From JAHBVY01 sp964415255 (GTDB taxonomy: Bacteria > Myxococcota_A > Polyangia > Polyangiales > Polyangiaceae): 64,000 nucleotides of DNA. Made by a program: the position numbers and the translations under genes. The DNA lies in the NCBI GenBank assembly GCA_964415255.1, contig CAYQAC010000001.1:1-64000 (forward strand), read 5' to 3'. Below the pieces are notes generated by a model. It ran no database searches. It was not told the origin of the DNA and saw only the letters and a list, made by a program, of their open reading frames with translations. Below, in pieces: positions 57,534 through 64,000 of this stretch; the stretch's first letter is position 1, and each line of letters starts with the position of its first letter.

Positions 57534-58279
57534 CAGTCGAGCCTCCAGGAGTCCACCACCCGCGCGGTGAGGAACAGCGGCAGCACCACCAAGCTCAGAT
57601 CGAACACCAAGCGACGCGCGTCGATGATGCCCTTGGAGAAGTCCACCAGTTGACTGAACACCGACACGTGAGCGCAGGCGTCGCGGAGCGGCCCTGGCTC
57701 AAACACGTACTCGCCGATCCCCAAGATGAAGAGCCCGAAGATGAAGAGCAGCGAGAGGATGAGCGCGATGAGCTGGCTCTTCGACACCGCGCTCATCAGC
57801 ATCCCAAGCGCCAGGTACCCGGCGCCGATCCCAAACAGCCCCAGGTAGCTGGCGCCCACGATGGGCCAATCCACCGTCCCCGTCTTGCGCAGGATGATGA
57901 CGTAAAGGAGCGTCGGCGCCCACATCAGCACGTAGGTGGTGAGCGTGGCTAGGTACTTCCCGATCACCACGCCCCAGGCGGAGACGGGCGCCGTGAGCAG
58001 CGCCTCAATGGTGCCGGAGCGGCGCTCCTCAGCGAACAGCCGCATGGTGAGCGCCGGGCATAAAATGATGAGCGACATCGGGATGAAGATGGACTGCCCG
58101 AAGTAGGCCGCCACCGGGCCGTAGTCCATGCTGGCGCCGCTGAAGTTCGCGAAGTGCTGCACCATCAGGTAGAAGCTCACGCCCTGAATCATCAGGAACA
58201 CGAACAAAAGCACCCAAGCCAGCGGGGACACCCACAGGCTGAGCATTTCCCTACGGTAAATTGCCAGCCAGCCGCTCAC
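57533..58279 (-). CDS. ABC-2 family transporter permease (GldF-like)
   Basis: 248 residues, six predicted membrane helices (about 17-37, 61-79, 102-128, 138-160, 165-185 and 222-239). The conserved GldF/NosY-type pattern LRLFAEERRSGTIEALLTAPVSAWGVVIGKYLA is present as TMRLFAEERRSGTIEALLTA. It overlaps the ATPase stop and the GldG start by 1-4 bases. Transports an unknown substrate with the ATPase below. Confidence 0.92.
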   Translation of the reverse strand: MSGWLAIYRREMLSLWVSPLAWVLLFVFLMIQGVSFYLMVQHFANFSGASMDYGPVAAYFGQSIFIPMSLIILCPALTMRLFAEERRSGTIEALLTAPVSAWGVVIGKYLATLTTYVLMWAPTLLYVIILRKTGTVDWPIVGASYLGLFGIGAGYLALGMLMSAVSKSQLIALILSLLFIFGLFILGIGEYVFEPGPLRDACAHVSVFSQLVDFSKGIIDARRLVFDLSLVVLPLFLTARVVDSWRLD

Positions 58280-59286
58280 GGCGCCTCCCCCCGGGTGAGC
58301 TGCGCGAACACGTCCTCCAAGCTCGCGCGGTTCTTGCTGGCCTCACGCACGAACACCCCCAGCTGCACCAGCTCGATGATGATGCTCTCCAAGACCCTGT
58401 CAGCGCCCTCCGAGCCAGCGCCCTCTGCGGCCCCCTTCGAGCCAGCGCCCTCCGCAGCCCCCTTCGAGCCGCCCTCCTTCACGAACTCGAAGCGCACCCG
58501 GTAGAGCGCCGGCTCCGCGCCCGCCTCCTGCCGCAGGCTCTGGATGTCTGTGCGCCGCTTGAGCGCCGCGAGGGCGACGCCCGCTGGGTCGCGCAAGCTC
58601 AGCATGGCGCCGTCTGCCTCGCGCAGCGCGCGCAGCTCCTCAATGCTGCCCTCCGCCACCAAGCGACCCCGATCGATCACCACCGCGCGCGAGCAGGTGC
58701 TCTCCACCTCCGACAGGATGTGCGTCGAGAGCAAGATGGTGTGCTCCTCCCCCAGGCCGCGGATCAAGCGCCGCACCTCCCGGATCTGGTTCGGGTCCAG
58801 GCCGGCGGTGGGCTCATCCAAGATCAAGAGCGGCGGGCTGGCCACCAGCGCGTCCGCCAAGCCCACGCGCTGACGGTAACCCTTGGAGAGGTGCTGGATG
58901 AGTGTGTCCCGCATCTCGGTCACCACCGCGAGCTCCATCGCGCGGTCCACCGCGGCGCGGCGCTTCGCGCGCGGCACCTGCTTTATTTCCGCGCGGAATT
59001 TTAGATACTCCCCCACCCGCATCTCCGGGTAGAGCGGCGACGTCTCCGGCATGTACCCGAGCTGGCGCCGCGCCTCGATCGAGTCCGCTTGGACGTCGAA
59101 GCCGCCTATTTTCACGCTGCCCTCCGTGGGGCCGATGAAGCCGGCGAGCATCCTCAAGGTGGTGCTCTTCCCTGCGCCGTTCGGCCCCAGGAAGCCCACC
59201 ACCTCGCCCTTGCCCACGTGAAACGAGAGGCCACGCACGGCGACCACGGTGCCGTAGTCCTTCGTGAGACGCTCTGCCCGTATCAT
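58276..59286 (-). CDS. ABC transporter ATP-binding protein (GldA-like)
   Basis: 336 residues from ATG 59286 (the frame extends to 59325). Walker A GPNGAGKST, signature LSKGYRQRVGLADAL, Walker B LLILDEPTAGLD and the switch His in STHIL are all present. The C-terminal part has a 60-residue extension with GSKGAAEGAGSKGAAEGAGS-like repeats, unusual for the family. First gene of a coupled ATPase-permease-GldG-DUF4340 operon. A TTTCC-N4-GGAAA near-match (58986) lies in the helical domain. Confidence 0.93.
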   Translation of the reverse strand: MIRAERLTKDYGTVVAVRGLSFHVGKGEVVGFLGPNGAGKSTTLRMLAGFIGPTEGSVKIGGFDVQADSIEARRQLGYMPETSPLYPEMRVGEYLKFRAEIKQVPRAKRRAAVDRAMELAVVTEMRDTLIQHLSKGYRQRVGLADALVASPPLLILDEPTAGLDPNQIREVRRLIRGLGEEHTILLSTHILSEVESTCSRAVVIDRGRLVAEGSIEELRALREADGAMLSLRDPAGVALAALKRRTDIQSLRQEAGAEPALYRVRFEFVKEGGSKGAAEGAGSKGAAEGAGSEGADRVLESIIIELVQLGVFVREASKNRASLEDVFAQLTRGEAP

Positions 59287-59335
59287 CTGGCCCCGGCCAT
59301 AGCATGAGCCCCCGCGCCCACACAAAGGGAGGCGC

Positions 59336-60061
59336 TCAGGGCTTGATCACCTTGGTGCCTGGGGGAGGCGTGAAGTCGAACTCACCCTTGGCCACCGGCT
59401 TGTTCACGTTGGGCGACACAAAATCGAAGGTGTTGCGGTTGCCCTCGGCGTCAATCAGCATCACGCGCCGGACCTGGTTGGTCTTCGCGTCGATGTAAAA
59501 CAGCACCTTGCTGTAGGCGGGCGTCGCCTTGCGCGGGGTGCCGAGCAGCACGTAGCCGCCCTCGAACTTCATCTTCTTGGCGTCCAGCTTGCGCAGCCGA
59601 AACTCCTTGCGCAGGCTCCCGCTCCCGGTGAGGAAGGCGAGCGCCGCAGGGTACTGGCTGCTGCCCATCTCCTGCTCGTACATCTGCTTCTCCTCGGCTT
59701 CGTAGACCTTGATCTTCTTGCCATCGGAGACCACCCGGTTGCCGTTGTTCTTGTAGCGCCAGCTCATCTTGCCGGGCTTCTCGAACACCACCTGACCGTG
59801 GCTGTTCTTGTGCTTGTTGTACTTCTTGATCCAGTAGCGCTGCTTGAAGCCCGCTTGGAAGGTCTTGGTCTTGTCGTAGAAGGCTTGAACGCGCTCGGCG
59901 ATCTCCTTCGAGCGGGGGCCCTTGGCAGGCTCAGCCGGCTTGGCAGGCGCGGCCGGCTTGGCAGCCTGCGCTGCGGCGGGCGCTGGGGCGCTGACGCCGA
60001 CGCTGGCAACGAGGGCGATCGACATCGCGAAGACGAACCAGTTACGCTTGGTGGTGTGCAT
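59336..60061 (-). CDS. lolA: Outer-membrane lipoprotein carrier LolA
   Basis: 241 residues. The signal peptide ends near PAPAAAQAA, followed by an Ala/Pro/Lys linker. The LolA fold is visible in order: RVQAFYDKTKTFQAGFKQRYW, GQVVFEKPGKMSWRY, NRVVSDGKKIKVYEAEEKQMYE, SSQYPAALAFLTGSGSL and the C-terminal LFYIDAKTNQVRRVMLIDAEGNRNTFDF. It is the periplasmic chaperone carrying lipoproteins to the outer membrane, needed for the many lipoproteins in this window. It lies 49 bases upstream of the ABC operon on the same strand. Confidence 0.9.
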   Translation of the reverse strand: MHTTKRNWFVFAMSIALVASVGVSAPAPAAAQAAKPAAPAKPAEPAKGPRSKEIAERVQAFYDKTKTFQAGFKQRYWIKKYNKHKNSHGQVVFEKPGKMSWRYKNNGNRVVSDGKKIKVYEAEEKQMYEQEMGSSQYPAALAFLTGSGSLRKEFRLRKLDAKKMKFEGGYVLLGTPRKATPAYSKVLFYIDAKTNQVRRVMLIDAEGNRNTFDFVSPNVNKPVAKGEFDFTPPPGTKVIKP

Positions 60062-60271
60062 CGTTTCTCACTCGCTCTGAAGCGCAGCCCTAACTCAGGG
60101 CTGCTCTAGCTCTTGGAGCGCCAGGCTGGAAGGCCCAGCTACCAAGCCACACAGACGCTCCAAGCGCCGCTCCAATTCGCCAAAAAACACCGACAGAGTC
60201 CCCTATTTAGCCCCAGAGCGGTCAACACGCCCGGCGCTTAACGCGGGCTCCCTGGGCGGCCTTGCATCGCC

Positions 60272-60862
60272 TCACCGGCTGCTCCGCGCCCGCTCAATGA
60301 GCTGCTTGGTCAGCGCCCCACGGCCCTGTCGGCTGCGGCGCCGGGCCGCCGTGAGCGCCGCCAACAGCTCGCTGTTAGCCCCCGCCGAGCCGGACAGCGG
60401 CCCCAGCCGGAGGTGGGTCAGCGCGATCGCGAGGGCGTCCGCGGCGTCCGCGGCGGGCAGCTCCTCAAGCGCTAACATCCCCTTCACCATCAGCGCCACC
60501 TGGCGCTTCTCCGCCTGACCGTTGCCGGTCATGGTGCGCTTGACCCGCGCGGGCGGGTACTCAAAGACGGGCAGCCCCGCCCTCGCCAGGCACAGCAAGA
60601 TCACCCCGCGCGCGTGCCCGAGCTTGGCCGCCGCCTGGGCGTCCTTATGGAAGAACAAGCTCTCCACCGAGCCCACCTCGGGCTCGTGCTCCTCAATCAG
60701 CTGGGCGACGCCGCGCTCGATGTGCACCAGGCGCTCCGCGAGCGACTGGCTGGCGTCCAGCCGCAGCACCCCATGGCCTTGATGCCAAACCCGCGTGCCC
60801 TCGCGCCGCACTAAACCCCAGCCGAGGTTCCGGGTCCCCGGATCGAAGCCGATGGCGAGCAC
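60272..60862 (-). CDS. ruvC: Holliday junction resolvase RuvC
   Basis: 196 residues from GTG 60862 with GGGGAGG just upstream. The four acidic catalytic residues are at the expected places: Asp7 (AIGFDPGTRNLG), Glu67 (SVESLFFHKDAQAAAKLGHARG), Asp139 and Asp142 (ADAADALAIALTH). The TMTGNGQAEKRQV motif is conserved. RuvC cuts Holliday junctions in recombination repair. ruvA and ruvB are not adjacent. The C-terminal 40 residues (Arg/Ala-rich) exceed the usual length. Confidence 0.95.
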   Translation of the reverse strand: MLAIGFDPGTRNLGWGLVRREGTRVWHQGHGVLRLDASQSLAERLVHIERGVAQLIEEHEPEVGSVESLFFHKDAQAAAKLGHARGVILLCLARAGLPVFEYPPARVKRTMTGNGQAEKRQVALMVKGMLALEELPAADAADALAIALTHLRLGPLSGSAGANSELLAALTAARRRSRQGRGALTKQLIERARSSR

Positions 60863-61071
60863 CTCCCTCCCCTAGCAGCCCTGACGCTTCAGGCAAAGCC
60901 GGCGGCTCGCTTCGTGTAGGGAGCACGGGACCTGTCCGCTCCAAGCGGCGAGGCCAATGTCCGGCTTGCTGGCAGGCAGGAGCTCCGAAGCGTTGGGCGG
61001 CGCGGGGCCTGAGCTGCGCTTGTGGCGCGAGGCGCTGGGCGGCGCGCCAGTCGCCGCTCTAGAGTAAGGGG

Positions 61072-62589
61072 GTGGCAGATCCAGACGTCATCGTGATCGG
61101 CTCGGGGCCCAACGGGCTCGTGGCAGCCGCGGTGCTAGCCAAGCGCGGGCATCGCGTGCTGGTGGTTGAGGCCAACCCCAAGCGACCGGGCGGCGCGCTC
61201 GGCTCTGAAGCCGCGACGCTGCCTGGCTTCGTCCACGACGTCGGCGCGGCGTTCTTCCCCTTCGGGAAGGTCAGCCCAGCGTTCAAAGCGCTCGACCTGA
61301 CCGCTCACGGCCTGAGCTGGCTCCACGCGCCGATCGAGACCTGCCACCCCGCGCCGGACGGCAGCGTGGCCGCGGTCGCGCGCGACCCAGAGGCCACGCG
61401 CGGTCACTTTGGCAGCCCCGAAGACGGCGACGCCTGGTGCCGGCTCGCCGCGTGGCACCAGCGGATCGAGGAGCGCCTGCTCGGCTTCTTGCTCGGCCCC
61501 TTCCCCACGCTGGGGCCGCTCTTCTCGCTCGGGCCGGTGGACCTCCTGAAGCTGATGCGCGTGCTCGCCGGCAGCGGCCGCGGCTTGTCCTCGCGGCTCT
61601 TTAAGTCGGAGGCCGCGCGCCGCGTGTTGCCCGGCCTCGCCCTGCACGTAGACATTGGTCCTGACGATATGTTCGGCGCTGCGCTGGGCTACATGCTGGG
61701 GCTCACGGCGACCACCGGGGGCTACCCGGTGCCGCGCGGCGGCGCGCAGGCGCTCACCGACACGCTGCTCCGCGTGGTGGAGGCGCACGGTGGGCGCCTC
61801 CAGCTGGACAGCCGCGTCACGCGGGTGATCGTACGTGAGGGCGCCGCGCGTGGCGTGGTGCTCCACACGGGGCAGGAGCTCAGCGCGCGGCGCTGCGTGC
61901 TGGCGGACACCAGCGCGCCCGCGCTCTACCTTGAGCTGTTGGAGGCGGAGCACAGCTCCGCGCGCGTGCTGCGGCGCATGCGGCGCTTCCCGCAGGGCTT
62001 CGGCACCTTCAAGGTGGACTGGGCGCTCGCGGGGCCGGTGCCCTGGCGTGAGCCGCTCGCCGCTCAGAGCGCGGTGGTGCACGCCGGCGACAGCTTGGAC
62101 GATCTGAGCCGCTTCACGCGCCAGGTGCGCTCTGGCAGCTTACCTGACAACCCATACCTGGTGATCGGGCAACAGAGCCTGCTGGATGACGCTCGAGCGC
62201 CGAGCGGCCGGCACACCCTGTGGTGCTACTCACGTGTGCCGGGCACGGTGGAGGGCGGCTGGGAGGCGCACCGCGAGGCCTTCACGGACCGCATCGAGGC
62301 GCGTATTGAGGGCCTGGCGCCAGGCTTCAAGGGGCAGATCCTCGCGCGCCGGAGCGTCACCCCGGTGGACCTCGAGCAGATGGACGCCAACTTGATCCGA
62401 GGGGATTTGGGGGGCGGCTCCAACGCCTGGCATCGTCAGTTCATCTGGCGACCAGTGTTCCCCTACTTCCGCTACCGCACGCCGGTGCGCGGCCTCTACC
62501 TGTGCTCAAGCTACGCGCACCCCGGCGCCGGCGTGCACGGCATGTGCGGCTACAACGCGGCCCACGTCGCCGCGCGCGACTGTGAGTGA
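61072..62589 (+). CDS. Phytoene-desaturase-family FAD-dependent oxidoreductase
   Basis: 505 residues from GTG 61072. The dinucleotide-binding site IVIGSGPNGLVAAAVLAKRGHRVLVVEANPKRPGGALGSE opens the protein. The middle has GYPVPRGGAQALTDTLLRVVEAHGGRL, and the C-terminal FAD motif GLYLCSSYAHPGAGVHGMCGYNAA is intact. Members of this crtI-related family act as carotenoid desaturases, retinol saturases or unassigned oxidoreductases. No carotenoid cluster is visible here, so the substrate is open. Ends convergent to the glycosyltransferase gene. Confidence 0.85.
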   Translation: MADPDVIVIGSGPNGLVAAAVLAKRGHRVLVVEANPKRPGGALGSEAATLPGFVHDVGAAFFPFGKVSPAFKALDLTAHGLSWLHAPIETCHPAPDGSVAAVARDPEATRGHFGSPEDGDAWCRLAAWHQRIEERLLGFLLGPFPTLGPLFSLGPVDLLKLMRVLAGSGRGLSSRLFKSEAARRVLPGLALHVDIGPDDMFGAALGYMLGLTATTGGYPVPRGGAQALTDTLLRVVEAHGGRLQLDSRVTRVIVREGAARGVVLHTGQELSARRCVLADTSAPALYLELLEAEHSSARVLRRMRRFPQGFGTFKVDWALAGPVPWREPLAAQSAVVHAGDSLDDLSRFTRQVRSGSLPDNPYLVIGQQSLLDDARAPSGRHTLWCYSRVPGTVEGGWEAHREAFTDRIEARIEGLAPGFKGQILARRSVTPVDLEQMDANLIRGDLGGGSNAWHRQFIWRPVFPYFRYRTPVRGLYLCSSYAHPGAGVHGMCGYNAAHVAARDCE

Positions 62590-62672
62590 CGCTCACGGAC
62601 TGCAGCGACGCGCGGCGCCGCGCGCTGGGACCAACCCCCGATCCCCGATCGTCAAGAGCACTCACCGCCTTC

Positions 62673-62739
62673 GCTGTCACTCCTCGGAGGCTGTCACTCC
62701 TCGGAGGCTGTCACTCCTCGGAGGCTGTCACTCCTCGGT
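62673..62739. repeat. 17-bp tandem repeat, four copies
   Basis: GCTGTCACTCCTCGGAG begins at 62673, 62690, 62707 and 62724. The last copy encodes the C-terminus and stop of the glycosyltransferase. Lies between convergent genes. Confidence 0.93.
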
Positions 62740-63888
62740 GCGCGCCTCGGCTGCTGGGGCGCCGTAGCTGCCCATGGACGGCGACTCGAGGCGCACGGGC
62801 CTGGCCTCGCCGCGGGCGCGGCGCTCAATCAGCTCGTCTACCAGCCTGAACAGCTGACTATTGTCCTGCCGTGGGTAGCTCTCCAGCGCCTGGGCGTGCG
62901 CGTCTGTTTCCTCAAGGAAATATTCTACGCGCGCCAGGTCGAGCCCCGGCGCCCAGTCGCCGTAGCCGAGCTCCTTCAGGTAGCGCGCGTTCAGCTCCTG
63001 CTCGAACTGCTGCTCCACCGGCACCGAGTAGAGCGGCACCCCCAGGTGCACCGCCTCGCTCATCAGCGAGTAGCCGCCGCCGGCGATCACCGCGCGCGCC
63101 GTGCGTAAATCTTCCACGAAGCCGCGCTCCGAGAACGGCCGCAGCGTGATGTTCTTGTGGCTGCCCTCTTGGCCCAGGCCATACACGCGAAACTCGTAAG
63201 GTAGCCTGGCTAGCTGCGTGAGGAGCTCCGCGTTGGCGGCCTGCGTTTGGTACACCAGCACGTGCGCGCCCGGCTCACGCGCCGCCTCAAGGATTTCCGG
63301 GCGTAAAATGGGGCCGACCAGGGTGGTGCGCTTCTTCCTCACCGGCGGGAAGAAGAAGCTCGAGACAAGGTAGTGGTAAGCGCCGGGGAGCTTGGCCTTG
63401 ACGGCGAGCTTCGCCACGCGAAACGGCCCCTTCGGCTCGCCCTTGGCGCGCAAGAGCCGCCGCGGGTGCTCGCAGCGGTTGATGATCTGCATGTTGTCGA
63501 CGCTGATCACCGGGAGCGAATGGCTCAAGGCATAGAGCGCCGCCCACGACTCAAAATCGCTGATCACGAGCTCGGGCATGAAGCCCGCCTCCGCCACCTC
63601 GCGGTAGGCGCGGATGTTCTTACGGATCCCCTTGCCCGCGTGGAGCACGTTGTGCTTGAGGCTCGCGCTCTTATCCACGCGGTTGCCCTGGTACACGAGG
63701 GACAGCCCGTGGATCTCCTGCACGCTGATCTGCGGCAGGCGCGCCAATTTTTCCGTAAGGAAACTGTGCGCGCGGCCGCTCACCACCACCTTCACCTCAT
63801 GCCCCCGCGCCGCTAGGTGCTCAAGCAGCACGCGGCTCCGCGTCGCGTGCCCCATGCCTTCCCCCACCACGCCGTATAGGATGCGCAT
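62728..63888 (-). CDS. MJ1255/VC2487-type glycosyltransferase family protein
   Basis: 386 residues. The Rossmann N-terminal domain begins MRILYGVVGEGMGHATRS, with the glycosyltransferase 1-like Gly loop and GMGHATR. SGRAHSFLTEKLARLP, ELVISDFESWAALYALSHSLPVISVDNM and the C-terminal nucleotide-sugar region (AVIAGGGYSLMSEAVHLGVPLYSVPVEQQFEQELNARYLKELG) follow the MurG-like arrangement. The family is annotated as a putative UDP-glycosyltransferase; the acceptor is unknown. The gene contains three TTTCC-N4-GGAAA words (two perfect), the densest in the window. Confidence 0.85.
   Translation of the reverse strand: MRILYGVVGEGMGHATRSRVLLEHLAARGHEVKVVVSGRAHSFLTEKLARLPQISVQEIHGLSLVYQGNRVDKSASLKHNVLHAGKGIRKNIRAYREVAEAGFMPELVISDFESWAALYALSHSLPVISVDNMQIINRCEHPRRLLRAKGEPKGPFRVAKLAVKAKLPGAYHYLVSSFFFPPVRKKRTTLVGPILRPEILEAAREPGAHVLVYQTQAANAELLTQLARLPYEFRVYGLGQEGSHKNITLRPFSERGFVEDLRTARAVIAGGGYSLMSEAVHLGVPLYSVPVEQQFEQELNARYLKELGYGDWAPGLDLARVEYFLEETDAHAQALESYPRQDNSQLFRLVDELIERRARGEARPVRLESPSMGSYGAPAAEARTEE
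62907..62920. repeat. TTTCC-N4-GGAAA palindrome (perfect), intragenic
   Basis: TTTCCTCAAGGAAA; the coding strand reads Tyr-Phe-Leu-Glu-Glu-Thr (TAT TTC CTT GAG GAA ACA), all non-optimal codons here. Confidence 0.85.
63294..63307. repeat. TTTCC-N4-GGAAA near-match, intragenic
   Basis: TTTCCGGGCGTAAA, one mismatch. Coding strand Ile-Leu-Arg-Pro-Glu-Ile. Confidence 0.5.
63750..63763. repeat. TTTCC-N4-GGAAA palindrome (perfect), intragenic
   Basis: TTTCCGTAAGGAAA; the coding strand reads Ser-Phe-Leu-Thr-Glu-Lys. Confidence 0.85.
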
Positions 63889-64000
63889 GGGCTGATGCTA
63901 GCCCGCTCCGCTCAGGCCCGCTTGAGTGAAAGCGCCCGGCGGCGGGAGGTCACCCAAACGTCACTTGCTACGCGAGGCGCTCACGCCGCGCGGCAGCTGC

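Noticed and set aside
63889..64000. Possible gene start at the window end.
   Set aside because: Only the upstream flank of the glycosyltransferase; no frame with a ribosome site.

Overview
High-GC bacterial chromosome segment. My best guess is a myxobacterium-like member of the Myxococcota (former Deltaproteobacteria). The reasons are dense Ser/Thr kinase and cyclic-nucleotide signalling, a kinase/TPR/GAF/sigma-54 activator fusion, pilMNOPQ, a 13-haem cytochrome, an F420-type PPOX protein, GldA/F/G-like ABC genes and long low-complexity linkers. I cannot name a genus. No rRNA, tRNA, CRISPR array, prophage or insertion sequence is visible. Two runs of ten Ns (37501-37510 and 38893-38902) are assembly gaps.

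Layout. 1-3.8 kb: the 3' end of secA, an HtrA/DegP-like lipoprotein protease, a small membrane protein and a patatin-like lipase. 3.9-9.7 kb, minus strand: a secreted lipoprotein and a translationally coupled operon of class III aminotransferase, LuxE-like acyl-activating enzyme and LuxC-like acyl reductase. 9.7-15.7 kb, minus strand: an FHA-GGDEF diguanylate cyclase, a membrane-anchored MutS-family ATPase coupled to cheB, and two hypothetical genes. 16-22.5 kb: a membrane pyrophosphatase (hppA), a small Cys-rich membrane protein, a DUF433 protein, a vertebrate-type N-acetylglutamate synthase, and a three-receiver nucleotide cyclase whose gene contains a 72-bp perfect palindrome. 22.8-28.8 kb: pilMNOPQ plus a PPOX gene. 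29-35.9 kb: a LysM/coiled-coil/D,D-peptidase-like protein, a large NAGPA-like protein, cdsA and gdhA. 36-41 kb: an outer-membrane barrel, a 13-haem cytochrome and a mono-haem-motif lipoprotein. 41-50.4 kb: the kinase-sigma-54 fusion, an orphan Dam methylase, a Ser/Thr kinase and a VanW protein. 50.7-53.4 kb: a CFA synthase-like methyltransferase and two hypotheticals. 53.5-60.9 kb, minus strand: DUF4340, GldG, permease, ATPase, lolA and ruvC. 61-64 kb: a phytoene-desaturase-like oxidoreductase and a glycosyltransferase.

Functionally the window is mostly envelope biogenesis (SecA, LolA, CdsA, CFA synthase, VanW, type IV pilus, ABC export) combined with signalling and two possible metabolic modules: LuxC/LuxE/aminotransferase and barrel/cytochrome.

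The most unusual content is at DNA level. Two palindromic words, TTTCC-N4-GGAAA and GTCAG-N5-CTGAC, recur far more often than base composition predicts, mostly inside genes, in a preferred reading frame and using otherwise uncommon codons. A G-tract element (about GGGGGTTGGGCACCTCGCCA) is scattered between genes and also inserted in frame in at least three proteins, where it encodes EVPNP. Many intergenic gaps hold short tandem repeats.
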